Counted from the stretch's first letter, positions 1-8,137 are shown. The stretch is 60,223 bases of DNA from Deltaproteobacteria bacterium (GCA_016219285.1 JACRNJ010000011.1:1-60223); one strand, 5' to 3'. A program made the numbers and translations. Notes: generated by a model not told the origin, from the letters alone.

Positions 1-91
1 CAGAATCTATGCGCCTGACTGCAGCAATTCTCAACTGCTCTTTCGCTTTTCGTGGCAGTCTACGAGCATCAAATATTTTTTTGCATATCAT
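1..91 (-). mobile_element. IS630-type transposase, N-terminal part (runs off window)
   Basis: Reading the minus strand from an ATG at 91, the first thirty codons give 'DARRLPRKAKEQLRIAAVRR', which resembles the N-terminus of IS630-family transposases (an ARxLPxxAxExLRxxAV pattern). A stop lies just upstream, so this is the true 5' end and the gene continues past base 1. A 7-bp hairpin (GCCTCAT/ATGAGGC, 92-116) lies between it and the broken rfbD copy and may belong to the element's end. Not in the ORF track because it is short. Confidence 0.55.
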
Positions 92-123
92 GCCTCATAT
101 TATACACTAATGAGGCTTAGTTT

Positions 124-303
124 GTGAAGATATTAGTAATCTTGCCGGTAAGTTCAGATTATTTTCAGTCATCTGCAAGAAGACCTTATTTTTCTGCAAT
201 GTCTAATGCAAAGATTTCAGACAGATTGGGGTCTGTTATCCCTGATTGGGAAAATGGAATTGACAGGTATGTAGAAAGGCTTAAAAGGGGTATCTTCAAA
301 TGA
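124..303 (+). pseudogene. rfbD: rfbD 3' remnant (dTDP-4-dehydrorhamnose reductase C-terminus)
   Basis: An open frame ends at a TGA that overlaps the rfbB start (ATGA, 300-303). Its product contains 'ILPVSS' and then 'ARRPYFSAMSNAKI', matching the C-terminal ARRPxxSxLxNxK region of RfbD, which reduces dTDP-4-keto-rhamnose in the last step of dTDP-rhamnose synthesis. Only about 60 codons remain, so the catalytic N-terminus is missing; the break falls next to the IS630-like end at 1-91. Translational coupling to rfbB indicates an original rfbD-rfbB operon. Confidence 0.65.
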
Positions 304-1265
304 AAAAACTTTTGGTTACAGGTGAAGCAGGTTTTATAGGGAGTGAATTTGTAAGGGAGGGGGTAAAAAGGGGGGGATACAGGATTGTTTTGATAGATAA
401 ACTGACCTATGCAGGGGATGTGAAGAGGATAAAAGAGACAGATGGAAAAGTTGCTTTTTACGAAACAGATATATGTGATAAGAAATCCGTAAAATCTATA
501 TTTAAGAAAGAAAAACCTGATGCTGTTGTTCACTTTGCGGCAGAGAGCCATGTGGACAGGAGCATAGTAAATGCAGACCCTTTTCTGGATACCAATGTAA
601 AAGGAACTTGGACATTACTTGATGTTTCTCATCAGTATGGGGTTGAAAGATTTATAAACATATCCACTGACGAGGTCTATGGTGAACTTGGCAAAGATGG
701 AAGATTTTCTGAGACAACACCTTTAAATCCAAATTCCCCATATTCTGTCAGTAAGGCTTCTGCTGATATGCTGGGGAGGGCGTATTACAGGACATATGGA
801 CTGCCTGTAGTAACAGTAAGGCCGTCTAATAATTATGGTCCGTGGCAGTATCATGAAAAATTGATTCCTGTAATTATACTAAAAGCGCTGCATAATGAGA
901 AAGTCCCTGTTTACGGAACAGGACAGAACATCAGGGAATGGCTGTTTGTCTCTGATTGCGCAGATGCTGTTTTTACAATACTGGAAAAGGGGAGGGGAGG
1001 GAAGATATATAATGTGGGGAGTGGAGAGGAAAGGAAGAATATAGATGTAGTAAGGATTATTTTAAGTTTATTGGGGAAATCAGAAAAATTGATGGAATTT
1101 GTCCAAGATAGATTAGGGCATGACTTCAGATACTCCCTTAATTCAGACAAGATAAAGGAAGAATTGGGTTTTAATAAGAGAATCTGCTTTGAGAAGGGTA
1201 TTGAGGAAACTGTAAAATGGTATGTAGATAATATTGCATGGGCAAAAGGTAAATTTAATCTTTAA
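300..1265 (+). CDS. rfbB: dTDP-glucose 4,6-dehydratase
   Basis: Extended short-chain dehydrogenase converting dTDP-glucose to dTDP-4-keto-6-deoxyglucose, second step of the dTDP-rhamnose pathway for surface polysaccharide. Visible: the NAD-binding GxxGxxG at residues 8-14 (GEAGFIG), the catalytic TDE at 123-125 (STDEVYGE), the YxxxK pair Y148/K152 (PYSVSK) and the family signature 'RPSNNYGPWQ'. The 321-residue length is close to the family norm. The ATG overlaps the stop of the rfbD remnant, so the gene was translationally coupled to it. The enzyme looks intact although its operon partner is broken. Confidence 0.95.
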   Translation: MKKLLVTGEAGFIGSEFVREGVKRGGYRIVLIDKLTYAGDVKRIKETDGKVAFYETDICDKKSVKSIFKKEKPDAVVHFAAESHVDRSIVNADPFLDTNVKGTWTLLDVSHQYGVERFINISTDEVYGELGKDGRFSETTPLNPNSPYSVSKASADMLGRAYYRTYGLPVVTVRPSNNYGPWQYHEKLIPVIILKALHNEKVPVYGTGQNIREWLFVSDCADAVFTILEKGRGGKIYNVGSGEERKNIDVVRIILSLLGKSEKLMEFVQDRLGHDFRYSLNSDKIKEELGFNKRICFEKGIEETVKWYVDNIAWAKGKFNL

Positions 1266-1305
1266 TAAAAATGGAGTTATATTTTTTGGCAAGTATGCTT
1301 TTCGG

Positions 1306-1698
1306 TTAGAAAACTGTAGTATCGGTTGGCATATCTTTTAAACTCTTTCTTTGAACTTCAAAGAGATATTTTATTATATCCGACCTTTTTTCATCGTCCA
1401 GGTCTGCAAACTTTACTGCAACATTGTAGTAAATTGAACCTGCCTCTTCAAATCTTCCTGCCCTTACGACTTCTCCAACTATACTCAGCAGCATATAAGG
1501 ATAACAGGGAAGGTCAATATTTATTTTCAGTATGTCCCCCTCTTTAAACTCTTCCGTACATCTGAATCTCAAACCAGAGGCGCTTATATTTACTTCTCTC
1601 TTCTTTTGTTCAAAAGGGGTTATATCTGCATGATATTCGTGGGCAATGTATTTTACTATAAAATCAAGTTTCTGCTCCACAGATTTGAGCAGTGTCAA
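1306..1698 (-). CDS. PilZ-domain protein (start uncertain, 5' part probably frameshifted)
   Basis: The product ends in a PilZ-like beta barrel ('NISASGLRF', 'GEVVRAGRF', 'NVAVKFADL'), a fold that usually binds cyclic di-GMP. The tracked start at 1698 is a TTG. The same frame stays open further upstream to about 1836 and there encodes 'RREYFRVDTSLPITYE', a typical PilZ N-terminal stretch, but no ATG, GTG or TTG precedes it before the stop at 1837-1839. The real gene is therefore longer and has either a lesion or an unusual start. It lies just downstream of a frameshifted response regulator on the same strand, suggesting a decayed signalling operon. Confidence 0.6.
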   Translation of the reverse strand: MTLLKSVEQKLDFIVKYIAHEYHADITPFEQKKREVNISASGLRFRCTEEFKEGDILKINIDLPCYPYMLLSIVGEVVRAGRFEEAGSIYYNVAVKFADLDDEKRSDIIKYLFEVQRKSLKDMPTDTTVF

Positions 1699-1836
1699 TA
1701 TCTCTGTATTTGTGTCTTTTATTTCATTTTGGGGCTGGCTTAAATCTGTTGCTGATGGGATGGTTTGTTGAAGGACCTTTTCATAAGTAATAGGTAATGA
1801 GGTATCTACCCGGAAATACTCTCGTCTTTCTATGCC

Positions 1837-2070
1837 TTATGAGAATGCATGCTTATTGCTCATGGAAACACTTTTTTTCAGCAGATTAAACTCTTCCTCT
1901 GTAATCAAGCCGCGTTCTCTGAGACCTGCAAGTCGTTCTAAGTTTACAACTACCGCGCCCATTTCACATGGACCCGCCTTTTCCTCTTCCGTGGCCTTTG
2001 CGTTTTTATTATCGCCGTTTATCCGCCTCAATTCATCCACAAAAACCCTCTGCTGCTTGCGGAGAGGCAT
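1837..2070 (-). CDS. SHOCT-like C-terminal segment of the response regulator
   Basis: A 77-codon frame overlapping the 3' end of the receiver ORF. It contains 'LERLAGLRERGLITEEEF', the pattern of the short SHOCT oligomerisation motif. Its first codons ('LRKQQRVF') continue the receiver sequence naturally if one T is skipped near 2060, because the receiver frame then reads on as 'TVRNA-LRKQQ'. I therefore read it as the C-terminal part of the same gene rather than a separate protein. An extra base, real or from assembly, separates the two. Confidence 0.5.
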   Translation of the reverse strand: MPLRKQQRVFVDELRRINGDNKNAKATEEEKAGPCEMGAVVVNLERLAGLRERGLITEEEFNLLKKSVSMSNKHAFS

Positions 2071-2428
2071 TCCTTACTGTTATATGCATTTCGTCAAGAC
2101 GGAAAGGCTTTATTATATAATCATACGCCCATTCCCTTATTGCCTGTACGGCTGTATCCAAAGAGGCATAACCTGTCATAATTATTACCATCGCATCGGG
2201 GTCCAGAAGTTTAACAGATTTCAGAATATCTATCCCGGTCATTCCTGGCATCTTGAGGTCTACAACGATACAATCGAACCCCTTGTTTTTAATAATCTCT
2301 ATAGCCTTTTTGCCGTCGCCGACAGCCTCAGCATTATAGCCGTTTTCTGCAAGGGAATCTGTCAATAGCTCTCTGATACTGCGATCATCATCAATTGTAA
2401 GGATATTATAAAATCCCTTTTCTGCCAA
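2033..2428 (-). CDS. Response regulator, CheY-like receiver domain
   Basis: Single receiver domain: acidic pocket 'TIDDDRS' near residue 12, phospho-acceptor Asp in 'CIVVDLKMPGMTG' near residue 57, the Thr in 'VIIMTGYAS' and the Lys in 'DYIIKPF'. It would be phosphorylated by a histidine kinase; no intact kinase gene is in the window. The last eight residues (SPQAAEGFCG) look out of frame; the natural continuation is in the overlapping frame (1837-2070). Downstream of a small 'VTIS' gene and upstream of a PilZ gene on the same strand. Confidence 0.8.
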   Translation of the reverse strand: MAEKGFYNILTIDDDRSIRELLTDSLAENGYNAEAVGDGKKAIEIIKNKGFDCIVVDLKMPGMTGIDILKSVKLLDPDAMVIIMTGYASLDTAVQAIREWAYDYIIKPFRLDEMHITVRNASPQAAEGFCG

Positions 2429-2461
2429 AGGGGGGGTACTCCTGTGATTTTAAGCGCTCTA

Positions 2462-2627
2462 TTATCCCGTTTTTAAGTTTCTCATTATCCGTTTTCTGCC
2501 GTCTTCTGAGATGGTGACTGTATCCTGGAACAATTCCTTACCGAAGTTCTCTCTATAGCGGGTTCGTTCATCTAAGATGTGTTTACTGTATGATTTCAGG
2601 ATATTTTCTACATGAGAGTATAGTCAT
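2462..2627 (-). pseudogene. Small 'VTISEDGRKR' protein gene with a frameshift
   Basis: A perfect Shine-Dalgarno (AAAAGGAGG) precedes an ATG at 2627, but that frame stops after 13 codons. Skipping one T after the fifth codon opens a frame reading 'VENILKSYSKHIL' and then 'DTVTISEDGRKRIMRN' to a TAA at 2462-2464. The 'VTIS-E-G-KR' ending is typical of small regulators seen beside flagellar or signalling genes in related phyla; I cannot name it. The single-base lesion resembles the one in the neighbouring response regulator. The rest of the 2430-2715 gap shows nothing else. Confidence 0.4.
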
Positions 2628-2715
2628 ATTGCCTCCTTTTGGATATGTACTGTTGCTGCCATAGGGGCAAACATAGATAAAACAGAGACAGTATTATCCT
2701 GCGAGAAGTTCGGGT

Positions 2716-3738
2716 TTATAGCAGGTCTATCTCTTTATGCGTCTCTTCAATTTGGATATGGGCGTAATGACGGGTCGTTACGTCTACGCTTGAATGCCCA
2801 AGGTATTTACTAATAAGATAAACCGAGACGCCTTTTTTCAGCAGATGACTTCCGAACGTCTCCCGCATGGTCTGGATGCTTATGTGTTTTAACCCTGCTG
2901 CCATGACAACCTTCTGTAATTCCCTGTGGAAGTTATTTTTCCACGGCACACCAGATTTTGTCGGAAATACAAACCGGCCATTGCGGGGCAACCCAATCAA
3001 CACATCCTTAAGTTTTTGATTGAGAGGGATAATTCTTTCTTCACAATCCTTTACTCTGTTTTCTGGTTTAGAGCGCACAAGCACAATGCCCTTGTCAAAA
3101 TCCACATCGTCCCACTCCAAAAAAATGAGTTCGTTCTTTCTCATTCCAAGATAGTACGCTGACAAGATGATAGGGTGTAGGTGAGGGTAATGTGTCTTTG
3201 CGGTTTCTAATAATTTATATACTTCTTTAAAAGACATATCCCTAAAAATCTTTTTTACCGGTTTAACCTTTTTTACTCCTGCGGCTGGGTTTGTTCGGAG
3301 ATAGCCTTTCCTAATGGCGTTATTAAAGAAGGTCTTTACGACTTTTAAATCTTTATTGGCGCCAGCTATGGTCTTTTTGAGGCGCATTTCGTAATAAGCT
3401 TCCATGGTTCGCAGGGTTATGTAATCAAGTCTTTGCTCGCGGCCATCAAGGTATGAGCGGAACCTGTTTAATGCTCCTATCTTCTCCTTTACAGTCTCGG
3501 CAGCTTTGCCAATATTGCCCCGTTCGAGATATTCTTTTATAGCATCGTTGAGATCACGCTTGATTGTCAGCAGCGTTGAATGATGAGTCTCTTTTGCTTC
3601 AAGGGTCTGGTATTCGGACAGGAGTATTCTTGCGGCATCCTTTGCCGTCACCTTCAAGGATTTCTGAACTGGCCTGCTATTCTCTATATAGCCAACCCAC
3701 CAGAAACGGGATTTTGCTCGCTTAAAAATATATGCCAT
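2716..3738 (-). CDS. Tyrosine recombinase / phage-type integrase
   Basis: A 340-residue site-specific recombinase: N-terminal SAM-like DNA-binding region (about 60-150) and C-terminal catalytic domain. Catalytic residues visible are Arg in 'YYLGMRKNELIFLEW', Arg in 'TMRETFGSHLL', His in 'YLGHSSVDVT' and the nucleophile Tyr in 'TRHYAH'. The usual HxxR histidine is replaced by Gln (QTMR). Its gene lies about 150 bp from the 3' end of tRNA-Met, a common attachment site, so it is likely the remnant of an element integrated in that tRNA. No second tRNA 3' copy was noticed, so the element's limits are unknown. Confidence 0.85.
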   Translation of the reverse strand: MAYIFKRAKSRFWWVGYIENSRPVQKSLKVTAKDAARILLSEYQTLEAKETHHSTLLTIKRDLNDAIKEYLERGNIGKAAETVKEKIGALNRFRSYLDGREQRLDYITLRTMEAYYEMRLKKTIAGANKDLKVVKTFFNNAIRKGYLRTNPAAGVKKVKPVKKIFRDMSFKEVYKLLETAKTHYPHLHPIILSAYYLGMRKNELIFLEWDDVDFDKGIVLVRSKPENRVKDCEERIIPLNQKLKDVLIGLPRNGRFVFPTKSGVPWKNNFHRELQKVVMAAGLKHISIQTMRETFGSHLLKKGVSVYLISKYLGHSSVDVTTRHYAHIQIEETHKEIDLL

Positions 3739-3740
3739 AT

Positions 3741-3760
3741 AATGTCAGTAGAATGTCAGT
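3741..3760. promoter_or_regulatory. Tandem 9-bp repeat in front of the integrase gene
   Basis: Two direct copies of AATGTCAGT with an 11-bp period sit immediately upstream of the integrase ATG, where a ribosome binding site would be. One helical turn of spacing suits a regulator or integrase arm site. Function is inferred only. Confidence 0.3.
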
Positions 3761-3836
3761 TATAGAAGTGATTTTAAATGAATTTATGGGAATTATAGGG
3801 AAGTAGCAGGAAGATGTCAAGAATATTTATTTGCAC

Positions 3837-3859
3837 AAAACACCTTGATATTTAAGGTG
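3837..3859 (-). terminator. Terminator-like hairpin downstream of tRNA-Met
   Basis: On the minus strand CACCTT, a 7-nt loop and AAGGTG are followed by TTTT, 29 bp past the tRNA 3' end. The stem is short, so it would be a modest rho-independent terminator. Confidence 0.45.
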
Positions 3860-3887
3860 ATTCCAACGATATTAAGGGGTTATATAT

Positions 3888-3963
3888 TGGTGGCGGTGCG
3901 TGGACTCGAACCACGGACAAAGGGCTTATGAGACCCTTGCTCTGCCACCTGAGCTACACCGCC
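3888..3963 (-). tRNA. tRNA-Met (anticodon CAT), CCA encoded
   Basis: Minus-strand cloverleaf: acceptor GGCGGTG/CACCGCC with a G1-C72 pair, D stem GCTC/GAGC, anticodon loop CTCATAA in an AGGGT/GCCCT stem, T arm CGTGG-TTCGAGT-CCACG, discriminator A and an encoded CCA. The G1-C72 pair argues for elongator Met, or for Ile2 if the wobble C is lysidinylated, rather than initiator Met. An integrase gene follows its 3' end. Confidence 0.95.
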
Positions 3964-3987
3964 ATGTTTGCTCGTTATTATAAAATG

Positions 3988-4051
3988 AAAATTGTAAATT
4001 ATAAATTTTCCTTTTTTATTTTAAAATCTGCAATCTGCAATTTACAATTTC
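3988..4051. repeat. Iterated-word hairpin (AAATTGTAAATT family)
   Basis: Arms made of repeated words (AATTGTAAATTATAAATTTTC ... CTGCAATTTACAATTTC) that pair across a short centre. Located between tRNA-Met and the 3' end of the VCBS gene. Same design as the hairpins at 14231, 49728 and others. Confidence 0.55.
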
Positions 4052-4053
4052 AA

Positions 4054-5817
4054 CTACCTCCCCTTCATCTTATAAACCATAATATAGCTCTTCCCTATTC
4101 CGCCATCCGTAACAACTGCAATTACCAGTTCCTTGCTGCCGTCGCTATCTATATCCTTTACAATATAATCCGCTATATAACCATCAATCTTTTTTGTCCT
4201 CCAGCTTTCTTCAAGGCTGCTTCCTTGCCATGTCAGATTTATAATTTCGCTCTTATCATAAGACCTGGCTCTTTTAAAGTAACGGCCAATGGCGCCAGGA
4301 TCATTCCTGCTGATTATTATTTCTCCAAATCCATTGCCATAGAGGTCAGTATAAACAATCCTGGCCTTTATATCTACAAAGTCGCTTCCCTCATTACTGC
4401 CTGATGATGTTCCAAGCTCAAGACGGTTCAGGCTGCCGCCGTAAAATTCTCCGCTCTTCCATATCTCTTGCCACAAGCCTTGTTTATCTTTATTGTATAT
4501 GCGCAGATAATCTTTTTCATCCATGGCAATAATATCTGCTGTCCCATTTCTATTCAAATCCACTATTTCAAAGTTGTATAAATTTAAACCTTTTGGTATA
4601 TCAACAGCCTTAACCGCCTGCAGTTTCCCATCTTTCCATTCAAGCCTTTGCACAGCGCCAAAGAATCCGGTTGTCTCGTCATATTTCTGCCCTATAAGCA
4701 TAGGAGCAGCTTTTTCTCCTACGGTCTTTATAAACCACTTAAAACCAGATGCTATAGTTTGGAATTCTCCATCCTTATATTCCATTGCATAAGAATCCAA
4801 TCTGTCATTTGTAATCCTTGAAATGTAAATTTCAGGAACGCCATTGTTGTTCATATCTGCAATTGATACGCTGTAATTTTTATGAGCGACATTTCCCTTA
4901 AATTCTTTAACAATTTCCAGCGCCTGCCCATTGAGCCGATAGATAAAAAGGTTGTGGCTGTCAAGCACAATCACTTCATTTTTTTTGTCGCCATCCACAT
5001 CTGCAATCTCAATATATTTTATAACCGTAGAAAATTGAGGGCTTTTCCAGATATGTTTTGTGTTAGATTTTTCCTTGATTATAAAATCGTCGTTTGCCAT
5101 AGTTTCTGCAGGCTTTTCCTTGGATATAAATTTACCTGTGTATTCAGAAGATGCAGGAGGAGCAGCTGGCGCTGTAGTTGTCTTTTCCGCATTCAAGATT
5201 TTAGCTTTTGTATGTTTAGCCATTTCATCAATCATTGATACAAGGTTATCCAGCCCTTTGCTTTGAGAAACAAAAAAGATAGGCGATACAACCTTTTTTA
5301 AGACTGCGGTCTTGGCGTCAATGCTTACACTGTCTGCAATAAGCGTAATACTTCCATAAATCACATAGTCAGCATTAACCTCATTGCCTATATTTTTGGC
5401 TATATCTTCTGTCATCTCCTCCTGACCGTATTTGGACAAGGCTGATTTAATGAAAGATTCCTTTACAATCTCTATGGTTGGTTCAGCGCCAATCCTGGAT
5501 GCAAACATATCATAAACACCGCCTTTGAGATATCCGAATTTTTCTTCAGCATTTATTTTCCATGGGACGATGGCTACCTTGACACTTTCGGCTGCAATAC
5601 TCTCTTTGCCATTTGCAAGGAATAGTGTCAAGGCAAGAGTGAGCAGTAAAATCTTTGAATGGGAGAATAGGTGAATCGGTGAATCGGTGAAAAATAAGAA
5701 ATGAACCGGTGAAGCTATACTTTTTCTCCCTTTCCCGTTTCCTTCCTTCTCCGATTCTATCCTTTTTCCCAGTTTCTCCGTTTCTCCGTTTCTCCGTTTC
5801 GTTATCTTTCTCATCAC
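4054..5817 (-). CDS. Exported VCBS/FG-GAP repeat protein with TolB/FlgO-like N-domain
   Basis: Signal peptide at about residues 55-77 ('KILLLTLALTLFLANG'), then an alpha/beta domain starting 'VKVAIVPWKIN' with 'NADYVIYGSI', similar to FlgO/TolB-type lipoprotein domains, then a C-terminal beta propeller with acidic FG-GAP/VCBS turns ('IADVDGDKKNEVIVLD', 'IADMNNNGVPEIYIS', 'DIDSDGSKELVI'). It is probably periplasmic or surface exposed; its ligand is unknown. The first 54 residues are odd: they come from a dispersed repeat (GAAACGG words and TTCACCGATT words, about 5655-5815) also found in xerC. Its Shine-Dalgarno (GAGGAGAT) lies in a duplicated copy of the argS 3' end. Confidence 0.8.
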   Translation of the reverse strand: MMRKITKRRNGETEKLGKRIESEKEGNGKGRKSIASPVHFLFFTDSPIHLFSHSKILLLTLALTLFLANGKESIAAESVKVAIVPWKINAEEKFGYLKGGVYDMFASRIGAEPTIEIVKESFIKSALSKYGQEEMTEDIAKNIGNEVNADYVIYGSITLIADSVSIDAKTAVLKKVVSPIFFVSQSKGLDNLVSMIDEMAKHTKAKILNAEKTTTAPAAPPASSEYTGKFISKEKPAETMANDDFIIKEKSNTKHIWKSPQFSTVIKYIEIADVDGDKKNEVIVLDSHNLFIYRLNGQALEIVKEFKGNVAHKNYSVSIADMNNNGVPEIYISRITNDRLDSYAMEYKDGEFQTIASGFKWFIKTVGEKAAPMLIGQKYDETTGFFGAVQRLEWKDGKLQAVKAVDIPKGLNLYNFEIVDLNRNGTADIIAMDEKDYLRIYNKDKQGLWQEIWKSGEFYGGSLNRLELGTSSGSNEGSDFVDIKARIVYTDLYGNGFGEIIISRNDPGAIGRYFKRARSYDKSEIINLTWQGSSLEESWRTKKIDGYIADYIVKDIDSDGSKELVIAVVTDGGIGKSYIMVYKMKGR

Positions 5818-5922
5818 ATCTCCTCAGGCGCTGAAACACAAGTAGTCTGCCGATTTATCGGCGTTTTAAGTTCGTCCATCAATGGGCAATTATACGGCTT
5901 ACATCTCTTCAGGCGCTGAAAC
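5816..5922. repeat. Palindromic element (GCCGATTTATCGGC family) between 22-bp direct repeats
   Basis: A 63-bp palindromic insert (5838-5900) lies between two copies of ACATCTCYTCAGGCGCTGAA plus AC (5816-5837 and 5901-5922, one mismatch). The right copy is the end of argS; the left copy carries the ribosome binding site of the VCBS gene. This looks like a target-site duplication that preserved both functions. Relatives of the insert are at 17464, 21526, 23345, 28349 and 47996. Confidence 0.75.
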
Positions 5923-7569
5923 GGCTAAAAGTTTGAGGCCATTCTGCATAACTGTTTGGACAGCTTCGCACAGATACAGCCTTGCATTAGTTAGTTCGCT
6001 GTTTTCTGTTACAACCCTGTTTTTATTGTAGTAGGGGTGAAACATGGCCGCCAGTTCATGCAGGTAGAATGTTATCCTGTGCGGCTCCATAGCTATGGCG
6101 CTCCCCTTAACAATATCCGGAAAAGAGGCAAGTTTTTTTATAATATCCAATTCTTGCTTAAGACTCAAGAGTTTAATATTTATATCCTCTGTCTTTGGGA
6201 TGTTAACCCCTTTTTCTCTGGCATGTTTTATTATGCTGCATATCCTTGCGTGTCCATACTGCACATAAAAAACCGGGTTTTCGGGCGCCTGCCTTTTTGC
6301 AAGCTCCAGGTCAAAATCAAGATGCGCGTCAGATTTTCTTGATAGGAAGAAAAATCTGCAGCCGTCTGTGCCAACTTCATCTATAACCTGTCTTAAGGTG
6401 ACAAACTCACCTTCTCTTTTTCCCATTGGCACGGGCACGCCGTTTCTTGAAAGGGATACGAGTTGAATGAATATGATTTTAAGTATGCTGTCATCGTAAC
6501 CAAAGGCCTTTAAAGCTGCCCTCACCCGTGCTTCATAACCATGATGATCAGCGCCCCAGATATTGATTATTGTTGAAAAGCCGCTTTCTACCTTATTTTT
6601 GTGATAGGCTATATCCGATGTAAAATATGTTAATTCTCCATCGGCTTTACTTAAAACCCGGTCTTTATCGTCCCCAAATTGTGTGGTTCTGAACCACAGA
6701 GCTCCATCATGGTCAAAAATAACCGCCTTTTTTTTGAGTTCATTAATTGCTGTCATTACCAGCCCGCTGTCACGCAATTCTTTGTTCTCGCTGTACCACC
6801 TGTCGAATTCTATGCCAAAATCCTTGAGGTCGTTTTTTATCTGTTCCAGCATCGCCTCGCAGGCAAATTCTTGAAATGTCTCAGTTGATACAGCTTGCGT
6901 GGGGTTGCCGTATTTTTCCCGATAGTTCCGCGCAATCTCCTTTACATAGTCGCCTTTATAGAAATCTTCAGGGAATGGCTCATTCTTGCCGCCGAATTCT
7001 TCATTATAACGTCGCCGGACAGATTCTCCGAGTATATACACCTGTCTGCCGGCGTCATTAACATAATACTCTTTCACAACATCGTATCCGACCGCCTTTA
7101 GAATATTTGCAAGAGAGTCGCCTACAGCAGCCCCTCTTCCATGGCCAATATGCAGAGGTCCTGTTGGATTTGCGCTTACAAATTCCACCTGAACTTTTTT
7201 CCCAGCGCCGATATTGTTTGTTCCGTATCTTTGTTTAAGGGAGTGGACTTCTTTGAGAAGGTTGAGCCAGTAATCATCATGCATAAAGATATTGATAAAT
7301 CCAGGCCCTGCTACTTCTACCTTCTTTACATTTTCAGATAGCCTAATCTCTGCCGCTATCAACTCGGCAATCTGTCTTGGCGGTTTGCCCTCTCTGCCAG
7401 CCAAAAGCATGCCTACATTTGTTGCAAAATCGCCAAATTCATCCTTTTTTGGTTTTTCTATAATGACATCAGGAAGCTCGCCTGCCTTTATAGCCATATT
7501 TTGTTGACAATTTTTGATGGCCTTTTTTATAATATCTGTTACTGTTTCTGTCATTTCTTGTGTCTCCAT
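5899..7569 (-). CDS. argS: Arginyl-tRNA synthetase
   Basis: Class I synthetase charging tRNA-Arg in the cytoplasm. Visible: N-terminal additional domain (about 1-110), the HIGH box at 140-143 inside 'NPTGPLHIGHGRG', the SxNG-type substitute for KMSKS expected in the Rossmann half, and a C-terminal DALR anticodon domain with 'NPVFYVQYGHARICSI'. At 556 residues it is of normal length. The gene ends 'SAPEEM', and this end is duplicated downstream across a palindromic insert. Confidence 0.95.
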   Translation of the reverse strand: METQEMTETVTDIIKKAIKNCQQNMAIKAGELPDVIIEKPKKDEFGDFATNVGMLLAGREGKPPRQIAELIAAEIRLSENVKKVEVAGPGFINIFMHDDYWLNLLKEVHSLKQRYGTNNIGAGKKVQVEFVSANPTGPLHIGHGRGAAVGDSLANILKAVGYDVVKEYYVNDAGRQVYILGESVRRRYNEEFGGKNEPFPEDFYKGDYVKEIARNYREKYGNPTQAVSTETFQEFACEAMLEQIKNDLKDFGIEFDRWYSENKELRDSGLVMTAINELKKKAVIFDHDGALWFRTTQFGDDKDRVLSKADGELTYFTSDIAYHKNKVESGFSTIINIWGADHHGYEARVRAALKAFGYDDSILKIIFIQLVSLSRNGVPVPMGKREGEFVTLRQVIDEVGTDGCRFFFLSRKSDAHLDFDLELAKRQAPENPVFYVQYGHARICSIIKHAREKGVNIPKTEDINIKLLSLKQELDIIKKLASFPDIVKGSAIAMEPHRITFYLHELAAMFHPYYNKNRVVTENSELTNARLYLCEAVQTVMQNGLKLLAVSAPEEM

Positions 7570-7572
7570 AAA

Positions 7573-7846
7573 AAACCGTGTTCGTTATCCATGACCGTGG
7601 AAACACAGGCACGAAATACGGACACGGTTAACTGTTTTTTGGCCGACAACCTGTCAGCCTGATTAAACCCCTCAGGACCCGCCAAAGCCAATGGTTATCT
7701 TAGACCCATCTACAATAACAGGTCTTTTCAGGCATAAAATTCCTCCTGTTGCTGTAGTTTTGTGCATAGTAACATCCGATAAGTTTTAATTCAAGCCCAG
7801 ATTAGCTCCTCTCAAGCCAAAATAGAAATGTCCTTTTTTATTCCGC
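7573..7846. other. Intergenic: GTGTCCGTGACC hairpin and a leader-like stub
   Basis: 7573-7628 is a hairpin with arms ACCGTGTTCG...CCATGACCGTG / CGGACACGGTT, the family also at 47045 and 57926. Further on, the minus strand has a good Shine-Dalgarno (CAGGAGGAATTTT) before an ATG near 7735, but the frame stops after 11 codons; with one base skipped it reads 'KRPVIVDGSKITIGF' to a stop. This may be the tail of a lost thioredoxin/glutaredoxin-like gene; identity not established. Confidence 0.4.
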
Positions 7847-8104
7847 TTATCCCTTGAAGAGTGGGTTTCGTCCTTTTACTCCCCTGTCTTGAAATGTTGC
7901 AAAGAATCTCTCTATCCTGCCTTTGGCCTGCGGTGAATTGGCATGGAGCAGCTTGACTCCGAGTTCTTTTAACGCCCTCCCGAATTCGCTTAACGGCTCG
8001 CTGCCGCTGAGTTCTTGTTCTATGAAGGGCTTGCCGTTTGATTTGTAGGTGGTGTGTCTGTCCGTATATATGAGCAATGGCAGTCCATAGCTCTCTATAG
8101 AGGG
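7847..8104 (-). pseudogene. ISNCY/IS481-like transposase remnant (integrase core)
   Basis: The frame reads 'YGLPLLIYTDRHTTYKS', 'SEFGRALKELGVKL' and 'ANSPQAKGRIERFFATFQDR', the DDE integrase-core pattern of ISNCY-type transposases, including the catalytic Asp (TDRH) and the SPQAKGR(I/V)ER block with its Glu. It lacks the N-terminal helix-turn-helix and everything after 'QDR', so it is inactive. No terminal inverted repeats were recognised. Confidence 0.75.
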
Positions 8105-8137
8105 TCAGAATGGTCTTGCTTTTTGCTGTTGTTGTCC

